The translations under genes and the position numbers were made by a program. Below the pieces are notes generated by a model, which did not search any database, was not told the origin of the DNA, and worked only from the letters and a program-made list of their open reading frames with translations. Source: BOG-908 sp965198825 (GTDB lineage Bacteria; Pseudomonadota; Alphaproteobacteria; Acetobacterales; Acetobacteraceae). Taken from it: a stretch of 64,000 nucleotides of DNA. Every line of letters starts with the position of its first letter. Positions within the stretch are counted from its first letter, which is position 1. The stretch covers positions 868,001 to 932,000 of the forward strand of contig CBDAQB010000001.1 of assembly GCA_965198825.1 (NCBI GenBank). Reading direction: 5' to 3'. Shown here piece after piece: positions 42,730 to 52,397 of the stretch.

Positions 42730-43707
42730 ATGTTGTTCCTGCATGATGATGCTGAGGCCAGAACAAGACTCGCCGGGTTGGAGGTTTGGGTGCTTCGTCG
42801 CAGAAATGAAATCGCCGCTCTGGCGCTTCGCTACGAAGCGCCGACTTGGGCGCTCGCGGTTACTATTTATATCGGTTGGCTAACGCTGACCTTTTGGTGG
42901 CGCTCGCTGCCAGTTTGGATCGTTGTTCCGGCTGGTGCGTGGCTTTGCGCCTGGCACATGTCGTTGCAGCACGAACTTATGCACGGGCATCCGACACAAA
43001 ACGCGCGCATCAACGATGGCTTGGCTTGGCCGCCACTCAACCTATGGCTGCCCTATGCACTCTACCGCGAACAGCATTTGCTGCATCACCGGTCCGAATA
43101 TCTCACCGACCCGCTCGAGGATCCGGAGAGCACTTACTTGTCTCCCGCAGCGTGGGCGAACGCATCTCCTGCCCGGCGGTGGCTGCTGTGCGCCTGCAAT
43201 ACCCTGATCGGTCGCCTGCTTCTCGGTCCGCCACGGGCTTTCGCCGGCTTCTGGCTGCGGCAAGCGCAGCTTGCACGCACCCAGGCTAGGGGGCAGATCT
43301 GGCTCGGCCACGCAGTAGGTGTCGCCGTCGTACTTTTATGGGTGCACGGAGTCTGCGGGATCGGCTTCTGGAGCTACGTGATGTGTTTCGTCTATCCAGG
43401 CACGGCGCTGATACTGGTGCGCTCACTGGCCGAACATCGCGCGGCACTTCGCCCGGAGGACCGAACTGCTGTTGTGGAGAATGCTGGGCTGCTTAGTTTG
43501 TTGTTTCTAAACAACAACTTGCACGTTTTGCATCACGTCCGCCCAGCAATTCCGTGGTACGAGTTGCCTGAACAATGGCGGCAGGCGCGCCTGGAACTAC
43601 TAGGGTCGCGTGGCGGTCCAGTGTATCGCGGCTATTGGGATGTTGCCGCGCGCTACGCTTTTCGGCCTCAACACCCAGGGCCACATCCGGCTGCGGACGT
43701 GTTTTGA
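42730..43707 (+). CDS. Membrane fatty-acid desaturase family protein
   Basis: A 325-residue integral membrane di-iron desaturase/hydroxylase. Its three histidine boxes are HELMHGH (HxxxH), HLLHH (HxxHH) and HVLHH (HxxHH), with hydrophobic pairs before and after them (WALAVTIYIGWLTLTFWW, IWLGHAVGVAVVLLWVHG). Such enzymes introduce double bonds or hydroxyl groups into acyl chains or carotenoids. The ATG at 42730 is close behind AGGAG (2 bp), so TTG at 42733 with better spacing is possible. The HTH regulator is divergent. The specific acyl substrate cannot be read from sequence. Confidence 0.85.
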   Translation: MLFLHDDAEARTRLAGLEVWVLRRRNEIAALALRYEAPTWALAVTIYIGWLTLTFWWRSLPVWIVVPAGAWLCAWHMSLQHELMHGHPTQNARINDGLAWPPLNLWLPYALYREQHLLHHRSEYLTDPLEDPESTYLSPAAWANASPARRWLLCACNTLIGRLLLGPPRAFAGFWLRQAQLARTQARGQIWLGHAVGVAVVLLWVHGVCGIGFWSYVMCFVYPGTALILVRSLAEHRAALRPEDRTAVVENAGLLSLLFLNNNLHVLHHVRPAIPWYELPEQWRQARLELLGSRGGPVYRGYWDVAARYAFRPQHPGPHPAADVF

Positions 43708-44059
43708 AGTAGAGGACCAAATCATCCTCTTCTCCCTGTAACAATAAAACTTTCAGCCTCCTGCGCCAACCTACTGCCAGGTTGCAACGAGCCAAATCAC
43801 ACAATCGACTAAAAAATCGATGGGCTCATCAGAATTAATGATTGCCATAATGACGAACTGTCATGCAACGCTCACGGACACAGAATGATCTGGGGTTCAA
43901 ACGAGATCTTAGTGGCGTCCTGGTTTGGTCCGTAGAGTTTGGCCTGTCATGATCGTTGCTTGAGCTTGCGCTGGATCGAACGCTCCGGGGGGATGCGGGG
44001 TAGCTGGACCATTGTGGACGGGCTTGCAGCTAGACGGCAGACGGCGGGGGGTTACGAGC
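43708..44059. other. 352-bp intergenic region before the TonB-dependent receptor
   Basis: It contains a weak GAGGA...TCCTC hairpin just after the desaturase stop (too short to call a terminator) and must hold the receptor promoter. No coding region or clear operator was found. Confidence 0.4.
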
Positions 44060-46672
44060 ATGGCCACAGACACAAGCAGGGACTCTGGGTTTCTGGCGGC
44101 ACGATGGAGCTACCGCCGTAGCCTACTATCGGGAGTCGCGCTCACTTTAGCACTGAGCTCGGTAGCGTATGCCGATCCAACGGCGAGCAACCAAACATCA
44201 GAGCAGGCGACTGCCGGTAGCCCGAGAGCGGCGCTCCAGAAATCTGGGCCGAAGAAGCCTGATACCAGCGAAGTTGTTACCGTGACGGCTCAGCGCCGCA
44301 CGCAGAACCTGCAGGATGTGCCGATCTCCGTACAGGCATTAAGTGGCGAAACTCTCAAGCGACTCAACATCGAAAACTTCGATGACCTGGTAAAGGAGTT
44401 ACCCAACGTCACGGCCGGCGGGTTTGGTCCAGGCCAAGACAACATCAGCATACGCGGGCTGGCTATCGGCGGCGACGAAGGTGGGCAGGGCGGTGGCGGT
44501 GTTGGTTCATTCCCCAACGTAGCCGTGTATCTAGATGATCAATCAGCTCAGGTTCCGGGCCGTAACCTCGACATCTATCCAGCCGATTTGGCACGTGTGG
44601 AGGTGCTTGAGGGACCACAGGGCACATTGTTCGGTTCCGGTGCGCAAGGTGGCGTGCTTCGATACATTACCAACAAGCCGGACCTTAGCCATTTCGGCGG
44701 CACTGTCGATGGCGGGTTCGCCGGCACCGAGCATGGCGATTTCAGCAAGAATGCGGATATTACACTCAACGTCCCAGTTGTGCCTGACAAGTTCGCTATT
44801 CGGATCACTGGCTACGACGACCAGCGTGGTGGATATATCGACAACGTGCCCGGAACGTTCGTTCGTCAATCTACGGACAAAGGCCTCCACGTTGCTTATT
44901 ACGACCACAACAATCCGGGACCTGCGACAGCCACGAACTCAGCAAACAATTTCGGGCTTGTCGAAAATAACATCAATCCAGTGAACTACGCAGGCGGCCG
45001 GATTGAGGCGCTGATGAAGTTCAACGAGGATTGGAACGCATTGCTCTCTGAGTCGGTGCAGACGCTAGACGCCAATGGCGTGTTCTACGAAATGCCGCAG
45101 ACCTCCGGCAGCAAACCCGTTAAGCTGCCAGATCTCTCCGTTCAGCTCTTCGAACCTTCGTATGACCACGACGTCTTCGAGAACTCGGCACTCACTATCA
45201 ACGGTCGAGTTGGCTTTCTAAAGCTGATGTATGATGGCGCTTACCTCATCCGCAACGCGACGCAAGTGCAGGACTACACGAATTACGCCCGCGGACTATA
45301 CGCTGATTACTACCAATGCGTTGGGCCCACCCCCTCGAGAGGCATAGCCAAAGGGCAGTGCTACTCGCCACTTTCAACCTGGCAAGACATCGAACACGAT
45401 ACCCATTTGTCTCAGGAAATCCGGGCCAGTACGCCTGATAATTGGCGGCTTCGCGGGACCGCCGGATTTTTCTATGAAGACTTCGAAATTGAGAACCGTA
45501 CGAACTTCGATTACCAAACCTCACCCTACGCCACACCTATCGCGCCACCCGCAGGTGCGACAGTGGTTGACCCGAACACGCGCAGCGCCAACACGGGGTT
45601 CTTTAACGACATTTCGCGCGGCTACACGCAATACGCGATCTTCGGGTCAGCAGACTTTGACATAATCCCAAAGGTTTTGACCGTCACAGCGGGCACCCGC
45701 TGGTTCGACTTCCACAATTTTGAAAAGGGTGCAGTTGTCAGCGGATACAGTTGCCAAGCGTCGTATACCGGAGGGTCGCCGTGCTTGGCTGGCGCGACAA
45801 ACCTGGATGCGAAAGGCTTAGAAAGTGCCTCCTACGGCTTCCGCAACCGATTCAACCTGACCTACAAGGTCACTCCATCGATCATGCTGTATTACACCTA
45901 CTCTGAGGGCTACCGGCCTGGCGGCTTTAACAGGCGTGCCCCACAAACGAAGATTAAGGAGAACGGAGTAACCACTGAGTTCGTTGGACCCATCGCCTAT
46001 GGATCGGATGGTCTGACAAACAATGAAATCGGCTACAAGATGCAGTTCTTCGATAAGCATCTGACAGTCAACGGTTCCTTCTATCAGGAAGAATGGAACA
46101 ATGTGCAGGATCGCCTCTTCGATCCCGGTGCATTTGGGAATCTGGCCTTTACGGTTAATGGTCCTAACTATCGAGTGCGCGGCACCGAGATCCAGGTGAC
46201 TGCCATCCCTATCGACGGCCTGACCCTTAACGCCAACATGGCCTTCAACGACAGCAAGCAGCTAAATTCTCCTCCTATCTTCAACGCGGCCGGTTTTGCT
46301 CTGCCCGGATCAGCAGGCGTATTCGGCGACGTCGGTGACACGCTCGCCCAATCTCCTGCATTCAAGGGTGCGTGGCGCGCACGTTACGACTTCGATGTTG
46401 GCGACTACCTTGCTTTCGTCCAGATCGGCGTTCAGCACTCTTCGCACCAGCACTCCGCAGTTGCCAATTTCAACAATTTCTATGAGGCGCCGATCACGAC
46501 CGCCGATGCCGCGATCGGGATCGAAAAGGACTCGTGGCGAGCGCAAGCCTACGTGAAAAACTTTACCAATGAGCGCGGGCAGGAGTTCATCAGCGCTGCG
46601 CAATTCGTACAATCGGTTGTTGTAACCCGCCCGCTGACCGCTGGGCTGAAATTATCCTACAGCTTCCACTAG
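44060..46672 (+). CDS. TonB-dependent outer-membrane receptor
   Basis: An 870-residue outer-membrane beta-barrel for TonB/ExbBD-energised import. A signal peptide (RRSLLSGVALTLALSSVAYA) ends near residue 40. A TonB-box-like SEVVTVTAQRR leads into the plug domain: DVPISVQALSGETLKRL, IRGLAIGG and RVEVLEGPQGTLFGSGAQGG. The barrel ends with aromatic C-terminal KLSYSFH. The plug type is the common siderophore/sugar receptor branch of alphaproteobacteria; the ligand is unknown. The ATG at 44060 follows a G-rich GGGGGG segment. It is followed 91 bp later by a TPR-sulfotransferase gene, a pairing I have seen often in Caulobacterales and Sphingomonadales. Confidence 0.92.
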   Translation: MATDTSRDSGFLAARWSYRRSLLSGVALTLALSSVAYADPTASNQTSEQATAGSPRAALQKSGPKKPDTSEVVTVTAQRRTQNLQDVPISVQALSGETLKRLNIENFDDLVKELPNVTAGGFGPGQDNISIRGLAIGGDEGGQGGGGVGSFPNVAVYLDDQSAQVPGRNLDIYPADLARVEVLEGPQGTLFGSGAQGGVLRYITNKPDLSHFGGTVDGGFAGTEHGDFSKNADITLNVPVVPDKFAIRITGYDDQRGGYIDNVPGTFVRQSTDKGLHVAYYDHNNPGPATATNSANNFGLVENNINPVNYAGGRIEALMKFNEDWNALLSESVQTLDANGVFYEMPQTSGSKPVKLPDLSVQLFEPSYDHDVFENSALTINGRVGFLKLMYDGAYLIRNATQVQDYTNYARGLYADYYQCVGPTPSRGIAKGQCYSPLSTWQDIEHDTHLSQEIRASTPDNWRLRGTAGFFYEDFEIENRTNFDYQTSPYATPIAPPAGATVVDPNTRSANTGFFNDISRGYTQYAIFGSADFDIIPKVLTVTAGTRWFDFHNFEKGAVVSGYSCQASYTGGSPCLAGATNLDAKGLESASYGFRNRFNLTYKVTPSIMLYYTYSEGYRPGGFNRRAPQTKIKENGVTTEFVGPIAYGSDGLTNNEIGYKMQFFDKHLTVNGSFYQEEWNNVQDRLFDPGAFGNLAFTVNGPNYRVRGTEIQVTAIPIDGLTLNANMAFNDSKQLNSPPIFNAAGFALPGSAGVFGDVGDTLAQSPAFKGAWRARYDFDVGDYLAFVQIGVQHSSHQHSAVANFNNFYEAPITTADAAIGIEKDSWRAQAYVKNFTNERGQEFISAAQFVQSVVVTRPLTAGLKLSYSFH

Positions 46673-46763
46673 GCGCAGGCTGCGGCGTTCCATACGGAGA
46701 GAACAGCTCCTTTTTCTATGCCGTGAACTCGACGCATGCGGTGAGTACTCGTATGCTGCTGTT

Positions 46764-48737
46764 ATGGACATCGGGCCGACCAGGATTGAAGGTGAGGTCG
46801 TTCGGATCCGTGCGCTCATGCAGGCGGCACGTTACGCCGAGTCCCTGAATGCCGCGCTAGCGCTCCTAGGCGAAGTACCCGAGAACCGCGACGTCCTGTA
46901 TATGGTGGCGGTTAGCCAGCGTTACCTTCGGCAACCCGACGACGCGCTCGCGACGCTCGAGCGTCTTGAGGCGTGTCACCCTACCTACAGCCGTTTGTTC
47001 CAGGAGCGCGGGCATTGCCTCGTCGCACTCAGGGAGCCCGCCCGTGCGGTGAGCGCCTATTTGCAAGCTGTAAACCTGAACGTGGCGCTTCCCGCAAGTT
47101 GGGAGGCGTTGGCCTTGTTGTTCCGCTCCGCAGGCCACGCGGAGGACGCGGAGACCGCAATGAGCCATGTGGCGAAGCTTCGCAGCCTACCGAGTGCCGT
47201 GGTGACGGCCTCCAGCATGTTCGCCGATGGAGAGACGCATGAAGCAGAGCGCGTTATCCGCGCTTTTCTGAAAACCAACCCTAGCGATGTAGAGGGTATG
47301 CGCTTGCTCGCGCGCATCGGCATAAAGCTTGATGTGCTCGACGATGCGGAGTTCCTGCTCGAAAGCGTTCTGGCATTTTCCCCCGGCTACCACCTTGCGC
47401 GCTACGACTATGTGCGGGTGCTGCTCCACCGACACCGTCATGCCAAGGCGCTGGAGGAAGCAAAAGTTCTGATGCAAGCCGACGCAGCCAACCGTGACTA
47501 CCGGACGGTTTATGCAACGGCTTGCTTGGGGGTTGCGAATTACGACGAAGCCGTTGCGACGTATCGGCAGCTAGCGGACGAGACTCCGGACGCGGCCGAC
47601 CTGCATCTTTCGCTTGGGCACGCCCTGAAGACCTTGGGTCGCCAGAAGGATGCGATTGTAGCCTATAAGACGGCGGCAGCCGCGCAGCCGAGCTTCGGCG
47701 ACGCATATTGGAGCCTTGCCAACCTAAAAACCTATCGCTTTGCCGACGAGGATATTGCGTCGATGCAAAGAGAGGAGGCGAGTGGGGTGATAAGGACCGT
47801 TGACCGTTATCATCTGTGCTTCGCGTTAGGCAAAGCGCTGGAGGATCAGGGCAACTATGAGAGCTCGTTCAACTATTATGACAAAGGCAATACACTCAAA
47901 AAGGCGGAAGTTCACTACCGTGCCGATATAGTGGAGCGCAGCGCCAGGCTTCAGATGTCCGTCGTTGATGCCCGGTTCCTTAAAAGCCGAGAAGGATGGG
48001 GCTGCAAGCGTTCGGATCCGATTTTTATCGTCGGTTTGCCGCGCGCAGGGTCGACTTTAATAGAGCAGATCCTTGCTTCGCACTCAGCTGTTGAAGGGAC
48101 AATGGAACTTGCTGATGTCCCACGGCTTGTTCAGCGGCTGCAAGGCCGCGCCTATGATGAGGAGCAACCGCCTTATCCTGCGGTGCTTCGCGAACTGACG
48201 GCCGATCAATTGAAGAGCTTTGGCGAGAAATATATCGCAGATACGAAGATCTACCGCACTGGCAAATCATTCTTCATCGATAAGAACCCCAATAATTTTC
48301 GACACCTCGGGCTTATTCACCTGATGCTGCCGAATGCCCTCATCATCGATGTACGCCGAGACGCCATGGCTTGCTGCTTCAGCAACTTCAAGCAGCTTTT
48401 CGCCTCCGGGCAGGAATTCACCTACGATCTGCAAGACATCGGGCGTTATTATAAAAGCTACGTCAACCTGATGGCGCACTGGGATCAGGTCATGCCTGGG
48501 AAGATCCTGCGCGTGCATCACGAGGATGTTGTGCTCGATCTTGAGGGTAGCGTCCGGCGTCTACTGGCATTTTGCGGTCTAGCCTTCGAGCAGCAGTGCC
48601 TTGAATTCCACAAGACTGAACGAAGCGTTCGCACTGCAAGCTCCGAGCAGGTTCGGCGCCCGATCACCAGTGAGGGTCTAGATCAATGGAAGCATTTCGA
48701 GCCCTGGCTCGAGCCGTTGAAAGCAGCATTGGCCTAG
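46764..48737 (+). CDS. TPR-repeat protein fused to a sulfotransferase domain
   Basis: A 657-residue fusion. Residues about 10-370 contain multiple tetratricopeptide repeats (for example AVSAYLQAVNLNVALPASWEA and LHLSLGHALKTLGRQKDAIV). From about residue 415 a sulfotransferase domain follows with the 5'-phosphosulfate loop FIVGLPRAGSTLIEQILASH (about 421-440) and the 3'-phosphate region DVRRDAMACCFSNFKQLF. It would transfer sulfate from PAPS to a peptide, sugar or tyrosine. The TPRs probably recruit the acceptor. It follows the receptor gene on the same strand. Whether it modifies the receptor or its ligand is unknown. Confidence 0.88.
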   Translation: MDIGPTRIEGEVVRIRALMQAARYAESLNAALALLGEVPENRDVLYMVAVSQRYLRQPDDALATLERLEACHPTYSRLFQERGHCLVALREPARAVSAYLQAVNLNVALPASWEALALLFRSAGHAEDAETAMSHVAKLRSLPSAVVTASSMFADGETHEAERVIRAFLKTNPSDVEGMRLLARIGIKLDVLDDAEFLLESVLAFSPGYHLARYDYVRVLLHRHRHAKALEEAKVLMQADAANRDYRTVYATACLGVANYDEAVATYRQLADETPDAADLHLSLGHALKTLGRQKDAIVAYKTAAAAQPSFGDAYWSLANLKTYRFADEDIASMQREEASGVIRTVDRYHLCFALGKALEDQGNYESSFNYYDKGNTLKKAEVHYRADIVERSARLQMSVVDARFLKSREGWGCKRSDPIFIVGLPRAGSTLIEQILASHSAVEGTMELADVPRLVQRLQGRAYDEEQPPYPAVLRELTADQLKSFGEKYIADTKIYRTGKSFFIDKNPNNFRHLGLIHLMLPNALIIDVRRDAMACCFSNFKQLFASGQEFTYDLQDIGRYYKSYVNLMAHWDQVMPGKILRVHHEDVVLDLEGSVRRLLAFCGLAFEQQCLEFHKTERSVRTASSEQVRRPITSEGLDQWKHFEPWLEPLKAALA

Positions 48738-48867
48738 ATCGAGGGCACACAAGGGCGCGTTTCGGGTTTCGATCCCTACGTCTGCCCTTTCGGCGCGCTG
48801 CCGATAGAAATTGAGATCTATACCCCCTCCGTCTACGCGTTCTAGGGACCGCGATCCCTGTCGGACG

Positions 48868-49512
48868 TCAGACGGCTGCCATGGACGTTATCACGGACCT
48901 CCGCCTCCTCATGCTCAGTGTAAGCCCAAAAATGCCCAGACCCGTGGCATAGAGTGCGACCGCAGCTGGTTCCGAGACGGCCGCGGACGGAGAGTAGTCA
49001 AGGTATTCGGTGATTTCGAAGGTAAGATCCGTAACACTTTCGGTGTCCGGGCCAGCAAGGCTCCGGACGAATGCGTCAACGTTAGGTATGAAGAAGTTGT
49101 CGCCTGCTGTGGTGTAGCTGCTCAAGAACGTTGAAAAGGATTGCTGCATCGAGAAAGTGGTGCCGAAGTGCGCGGTCACGCCATTCGAAGTGACCAAGAG
49201 ACTCTGGGTCCCGAAAATCACAGGATTTGCAGAGTTGAAGCTCAGCGATATGGAAGCTGGAACCTGCGACGGGGACGTAGGGGTGCCGGTGTAGTCAGTG
49301 ACCGTCTCGCTCACGCCCGCGCTGATCCCTATTGTTACGCCAGTGAGCGTTCCGAGGGATTGGTTGAAAGTCGGAAGCTCGACTTCGGGGAAACCTTGTC
49401 CGGAAACACTGTTCTCCGACAGGTTAAGGAGCCCGGTCGTCTCTACCATGACGTCGGCGCGGGCGGACAGAGGCATCGATGCGAACAGCGCAGCCAAGAA
49501 AAGATACTTCAT
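48868..49512 (-). CDS. PEP-CTERM-like secreted protein
   Basis: A 214-residue secreted protein. The signal peptide MKYLFLAALFASMPLSARAD is clear, and the ATG at 49512 follows GAGGTGG. The mature part is Ser/Thr-rich and beta-like. The C-terminus is SEPAAVALYATGLGIFGLTL followed by RRRRS, that is a PEP-like motif, a hydrophobic helix and a basic tail, the sorting signal for exosortase. The motif reads SEPAA instead of VPEPA, so it is a variant. No exosortase gene is in the window. It may be attached to exopolysaccharide; function is unknown. Confidence 0.75.
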   Translation of the reverse strand: MKYLFLAALFASMPLSARADVMVETTGLLNLSENSVSGQGFPEVELPTFNQSLGTLTGVTIGISAGVSETVTDYTGTPTSPSQVPASISLSFNSANPVIFGTQSLLVTSNGVTAHFGTTFSMQQSFSTFLSSYTTAGDNFFIPNVDAFVRSLAGPDTESVTDLTFEITEYLDYSPSAAVSEPAAVALYATGLGIFGLTLSMRRRRSVITSMAAV

Positions 49513-49669
49513 GAACCACCTCGTTGGATAAAGCCGATAACCCGAAAGAGTGTTTCTGTCTATAAACAAAACCCTGGCGCTTTCTTGCTTCTTGATGACC
49601 TGACTTGTTCATCAGTAAGGAGGCAATCCAACACGTTTGCGGGTTCCTTTGTTAGGCGAGCGCAGGAGG

Positions 49670-49790
49670 CACCTTTTTTTTTGGCAAAGGAAGCGAACAT
49701 ATCTACGAGTCTCGGCTGATCCTTTCCGAAGAGGGTCTGGTTGAGGTCGTAAAAGTTTTTTGCTTCTTTTTTCAAAAAAAGAAGGGCTTC
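49670..49790. repeat. Dispersed palindromic repeat, copy F (left arm degenerate)
   Basis: The right arm CTTC...GAAG at 49763-49784, preceded by AAAAGTTTTTTG, is intact. The left arm around 49672-49691 is reduced to CCTTT...AAAGG. It lies between the divergent PEP-CTERM-like and substrate-binding-protein genes. Confidence 0.75.
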
Positions 49791-49832
49791 CTACCGCTTG
49801 CCTTGCCTCTCCAGACCATTACGCTGTCCTCA

Positions 49833-51416
49833 ATGACCCCGTTAGAGCGCCACATTGCAGAGGAGTTTCGCGCCGGCCGCATCAGCAGGCGCGACTTCCT
49901 CCGGCATGCCGCCCGTGTTGGCTTGCTCAGTGCAATACCACTGCGGGCGGGTGCGCAGGGGAAGCCGGGCGCTACGATACGCGTCGCATCGCAGGTGCCG
50001 GCGGGAGAAATAGAGCCGCTCACTGTCTCGGAAATCGGCGGTCTGGCTATGTTGTGCCAGACCGGCGAGTTTTTAATCATGGACGGGCCGGACCTCGTTT
50101 TGAGGCCTTCGCTGGCGGTTGGCTGGAAACCAAATGCGGATAGTTCGGCATGGACTTTTTCACTCAGGCCCGGTGTCAGGTTCCATGACGGGCAGACTTT
50201 CGGCGCGGCGGATGTCGTGGCGACGATGAACCGGTTGTGTGATCCCAAGCAGGGTTCCAATGCCCTCTCGGTTCTGCGCGGCGTGCTTTCGCCAGGAGGA
50301 GCCAAGCGCATCGACGATCTGACTGTTCGTTTCGAGCTAGATGCGCCGAATGGGAATTTCCCCTTCTATGTCTCGTCAGACAATTACAACGCCATCATGC
50401 TGCCTGCGAGCTATGCGGGCGACTTCGAACAAACCTTCAATGGCACTGGGCCATTCAGATTGGAGCGATACTCCCCAAAGCAGGGCGCGAGCTTCGTCCG
50501 ACACACTGGGTATTGGGGACGCGCGGCTTTGCCGGCTCGCACCGAGTTCTCCTTCTTCACCGACCAGCAGCCGCAGATCCTGGCGCTGGAAGATGACCAG
50601 GTGGATGTCATCGTGCAGATCTCCGTGCAGGGTGCCCAGGGATTGCTGCGCGACCCGGATGTGAGGATTATTGATCTTCCGGCGTCCACCCACAGGCAGC
50701 TTCATCTGCGCTGCGACGAGGGACCGCTTTCCGACAAGCGGGTGCGACAAGCTATCGCGCTGAGCCTCAATCGGCCTGGCCTGGTGCATGGGTTGTTCCA
50801 AGGACGTGCCCGGCTGGGCAACGATTCGCCGTTCGATCCTATCTATCCGTCTTCGGACCGCAGCGTTCCGCAGCGCGCCAGGGACATCCCGCGTGCTCGT
50901 GCTCTGATGAAAGAGGCAGGGCATGAAGAAGGTTTCGAGACCACACTGACCACCGAGCGGCAGCAGGAGATTCCTGATCTTGCAGTTCTCGTACAGAACG
51001 CTTGCGCCGACATCGGCATCAAGGTCAGCTTGCGCATCGAGGATGCCGAAACCTATTACGGGACCGCGCAGTTCGGCCGGTCGGATTGGCTGGACAGCCC
51101 CATGGGCATCACCGATTACGGCCATCGCGGTATACCGAACGTTACTCTTGCGGCCCCTTACCTCAGCAACGGAGCGTGGAACGCGGCGCATTTCAAGAAT
51201 GCCGACTACGACCGCCTTGTGGCCGCCTATATCGCTGCGGTCGACCTGCCTACACAGCGAGCGACGGCCGGTAAGATCCAGACCTTGCTGCTCGATGAAA
51301 CGCCGATCATCATTCCGTATTTTTACGACTATATTTGTGCCACAGGACCTACCGTGACAGGCGTCGCAGTGTCCGGCATTTCACAAGTGTTCCTTCAAGA
51401 CGCGGCACTCGGATGA
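49833..51416 (+). CDS. Peptide/nickel-type ABC transporter substrate-binding protein (SBP family 5)
   Basis: A 527-residue extracytoplasmic solute receptor of family 5. RISRRDFLRHAARVGLLSAIPL near the N-terminus is a twin-arginine-type signal, with cleavage expected near AGAQG. Typical blocks are LRPSLAVGWKPNADSSAWTFSLRPGVRFHDG-like (split here as SLRPGVRFHDGQTFGAADVV) and DKRVRQAIALSLNR. The ATG at 49833 is preferred to a TTG at 49803. It is the first gene of a four-gene importer operon, overlapping the first permease by 4 bp. It likely binds oligopeptides, nickel chelates or similar; the ligand is not readable. Repeat copy F lies just upstream. Confidence 0.9.
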   Translation: MTPLERHIAEEFRAGRISRRDFLRHAARVGLLSAIPLRAGAQGKPGATIRVASQVPAGEIEPLTVSEIGGLAMLCQTGEFLIMDGPDLVLRPSLAVGWKPNADSSAWTFSLRPGVRFHDGQTFGAADVVATMNRLCDPKQGSNALSVLRGVLSPGGAKRIDDLTVRFELDAPNGNFPFYVSSDNYNAIMLPASYAGDFEQTFNGTGPFRLERYSPKQGASFVRHTGYWGRAALPARTEFSFFTDQQPQILALEDDQVDVIVQISVQGAQGLLRDPDVRIIDLPASTHRQLHLRCDEGPLSDKRVRQAIALSLNRPGLVHGLFQGRARLGNDSPFDPIYPSSDRSVPQRARDIPRARALMKEAGHEEGFETTLTTERQQEIPDLAVLVQNACADIGIKVSLRIEDAETYYGTAQFGRSDWLDSPMGITDYGHRGIPNVTLAAPYLSNGAWNAAHFKNADYDRLVAAYIAAVDLPTQRATAGKIQTLLLDETPIIIPYFYDYICATGPTVTGVAVSGISQVFLQDAALG

Positions 51417-52378
51417 TGCGTGCCACCACGTTGCGTGCCGTTTGTCAACGGGCGGTACTGAGCGCGTTGACACTCCTGCTGCTTAGTGCGGTGGTTTTTG
51501 CCGCAGGCCAGCTTCTGCCTGGCGATGTGGCACGGTCGATCCTCGGGCCACTTGCCGATGCGCGCGCCGTTGCCGCCCTGAACCACCAACTGGGAACCGA
51601 CGCTCCGCCGCTCATGATGTATGGGCGGTGGATCGGTCATCTTCTTTGCGGCGACATGGGGCTTTCCTATGCCTACCGCAGCCCGGTAGCGCCTTTCATC
51701 ACCGGTGCGTTGGAAAGGTCGCTTGTGCTTGCCGCCGTGACCGCGGTGATCGTCATACCACTCTCCATAGGCGCCGGGATCATCGCAGCAATGAACCACG
51801 GCAAATGGCAGGACCGGCTTATCACGGTGGGTGGGTTGTCGCTGACGGTCGTGCCGGAGTTCGTCTCCGGCATTCTGCTAATCCTGGTCTTTGGCGTCTG
51901 GCTCAGATGGTTGCCCATATCGGCGAACACGCGGCCCGGCACCGGCGTCCTCGAACAGCTGCGTCATTTAATCCTGCCGGCGCTGCCGCTCGTTCTGATC
52001 CTCTTCGGCTATATATCTCGCATAGCACGGGCAGGCATGATCGAGGCTTTGGAGGCGGACTACACGCGGACCGCGACCCTCAAAGGGTTACGCCGGCGGC
52101 AGGTGATCGTCAGGCATGTCCTGCGCAACGCCTTGCTGCCTACCATCACCGTCATCGCCGCCCAAACAAGCTATCTTCTGGGCGGACTGGTCGTTGTGGA
52201 AACGCTTTTCCGTTATCAAGGGATAGGCAGTCTTATTCTCACCGCGGCGCGCGGCAAGGATTATCCTATGCTCGAAGCTGGCATCCTTGTCGTCGGCGCC
52301 GCCTACGTTGGAACGGCAGTTGTAGCCGACATGCTGATAGCGATCCTCGACCCACGCAGCCAGGCTGCTAGCCGTTGA
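51413..52378 (+). CDS. ABC transporter permease (DppB/OppB type)
   Basis: A 321-residue inner-membrane permease with about six hydrophobic segments. It has the N-terminal LTLLLLSAVVFAAGQLLPGD pattern of DppB proteins, and the EAA-loop region DYTRTATLKGLRRRQVIVRHVLRNALLP that contacts the ATPase. Its start overlaps the binding-protein stop (ATGA). Together with the next permease it should form the heterodimeric channel. Confidence 0.9.
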   Translation: MMRATTLRAVCQRAVLSALTLLLLSAVVFAAGQLLPGDVARSILGPLADARAVAALNHQLGTDAPPLMMYGRWIGHLLCGDMGLSYAYRSPVAPFITGALERSLVLAAVTAVIVIPLSIGAGIIAAMNHGKWQDRLITVGGLSLTVVPEFVSGILLILVFGVWLRWLPISANTRPGTGVLEQLRHLILPALPLVLILFGYISRIARAGMIEALEADYTRTATLKGLRRRQVIVRHVLRNALLPTITVIAAQTSYLLGGLVVVETLFRYQGIGSLILTAARGKDYPMLEAGILVVGAAYVGTAVVADMLIAILDPRSQAASR

Positions 52379-52397
52379 TTAAGGGTGTCTGCTCGTC

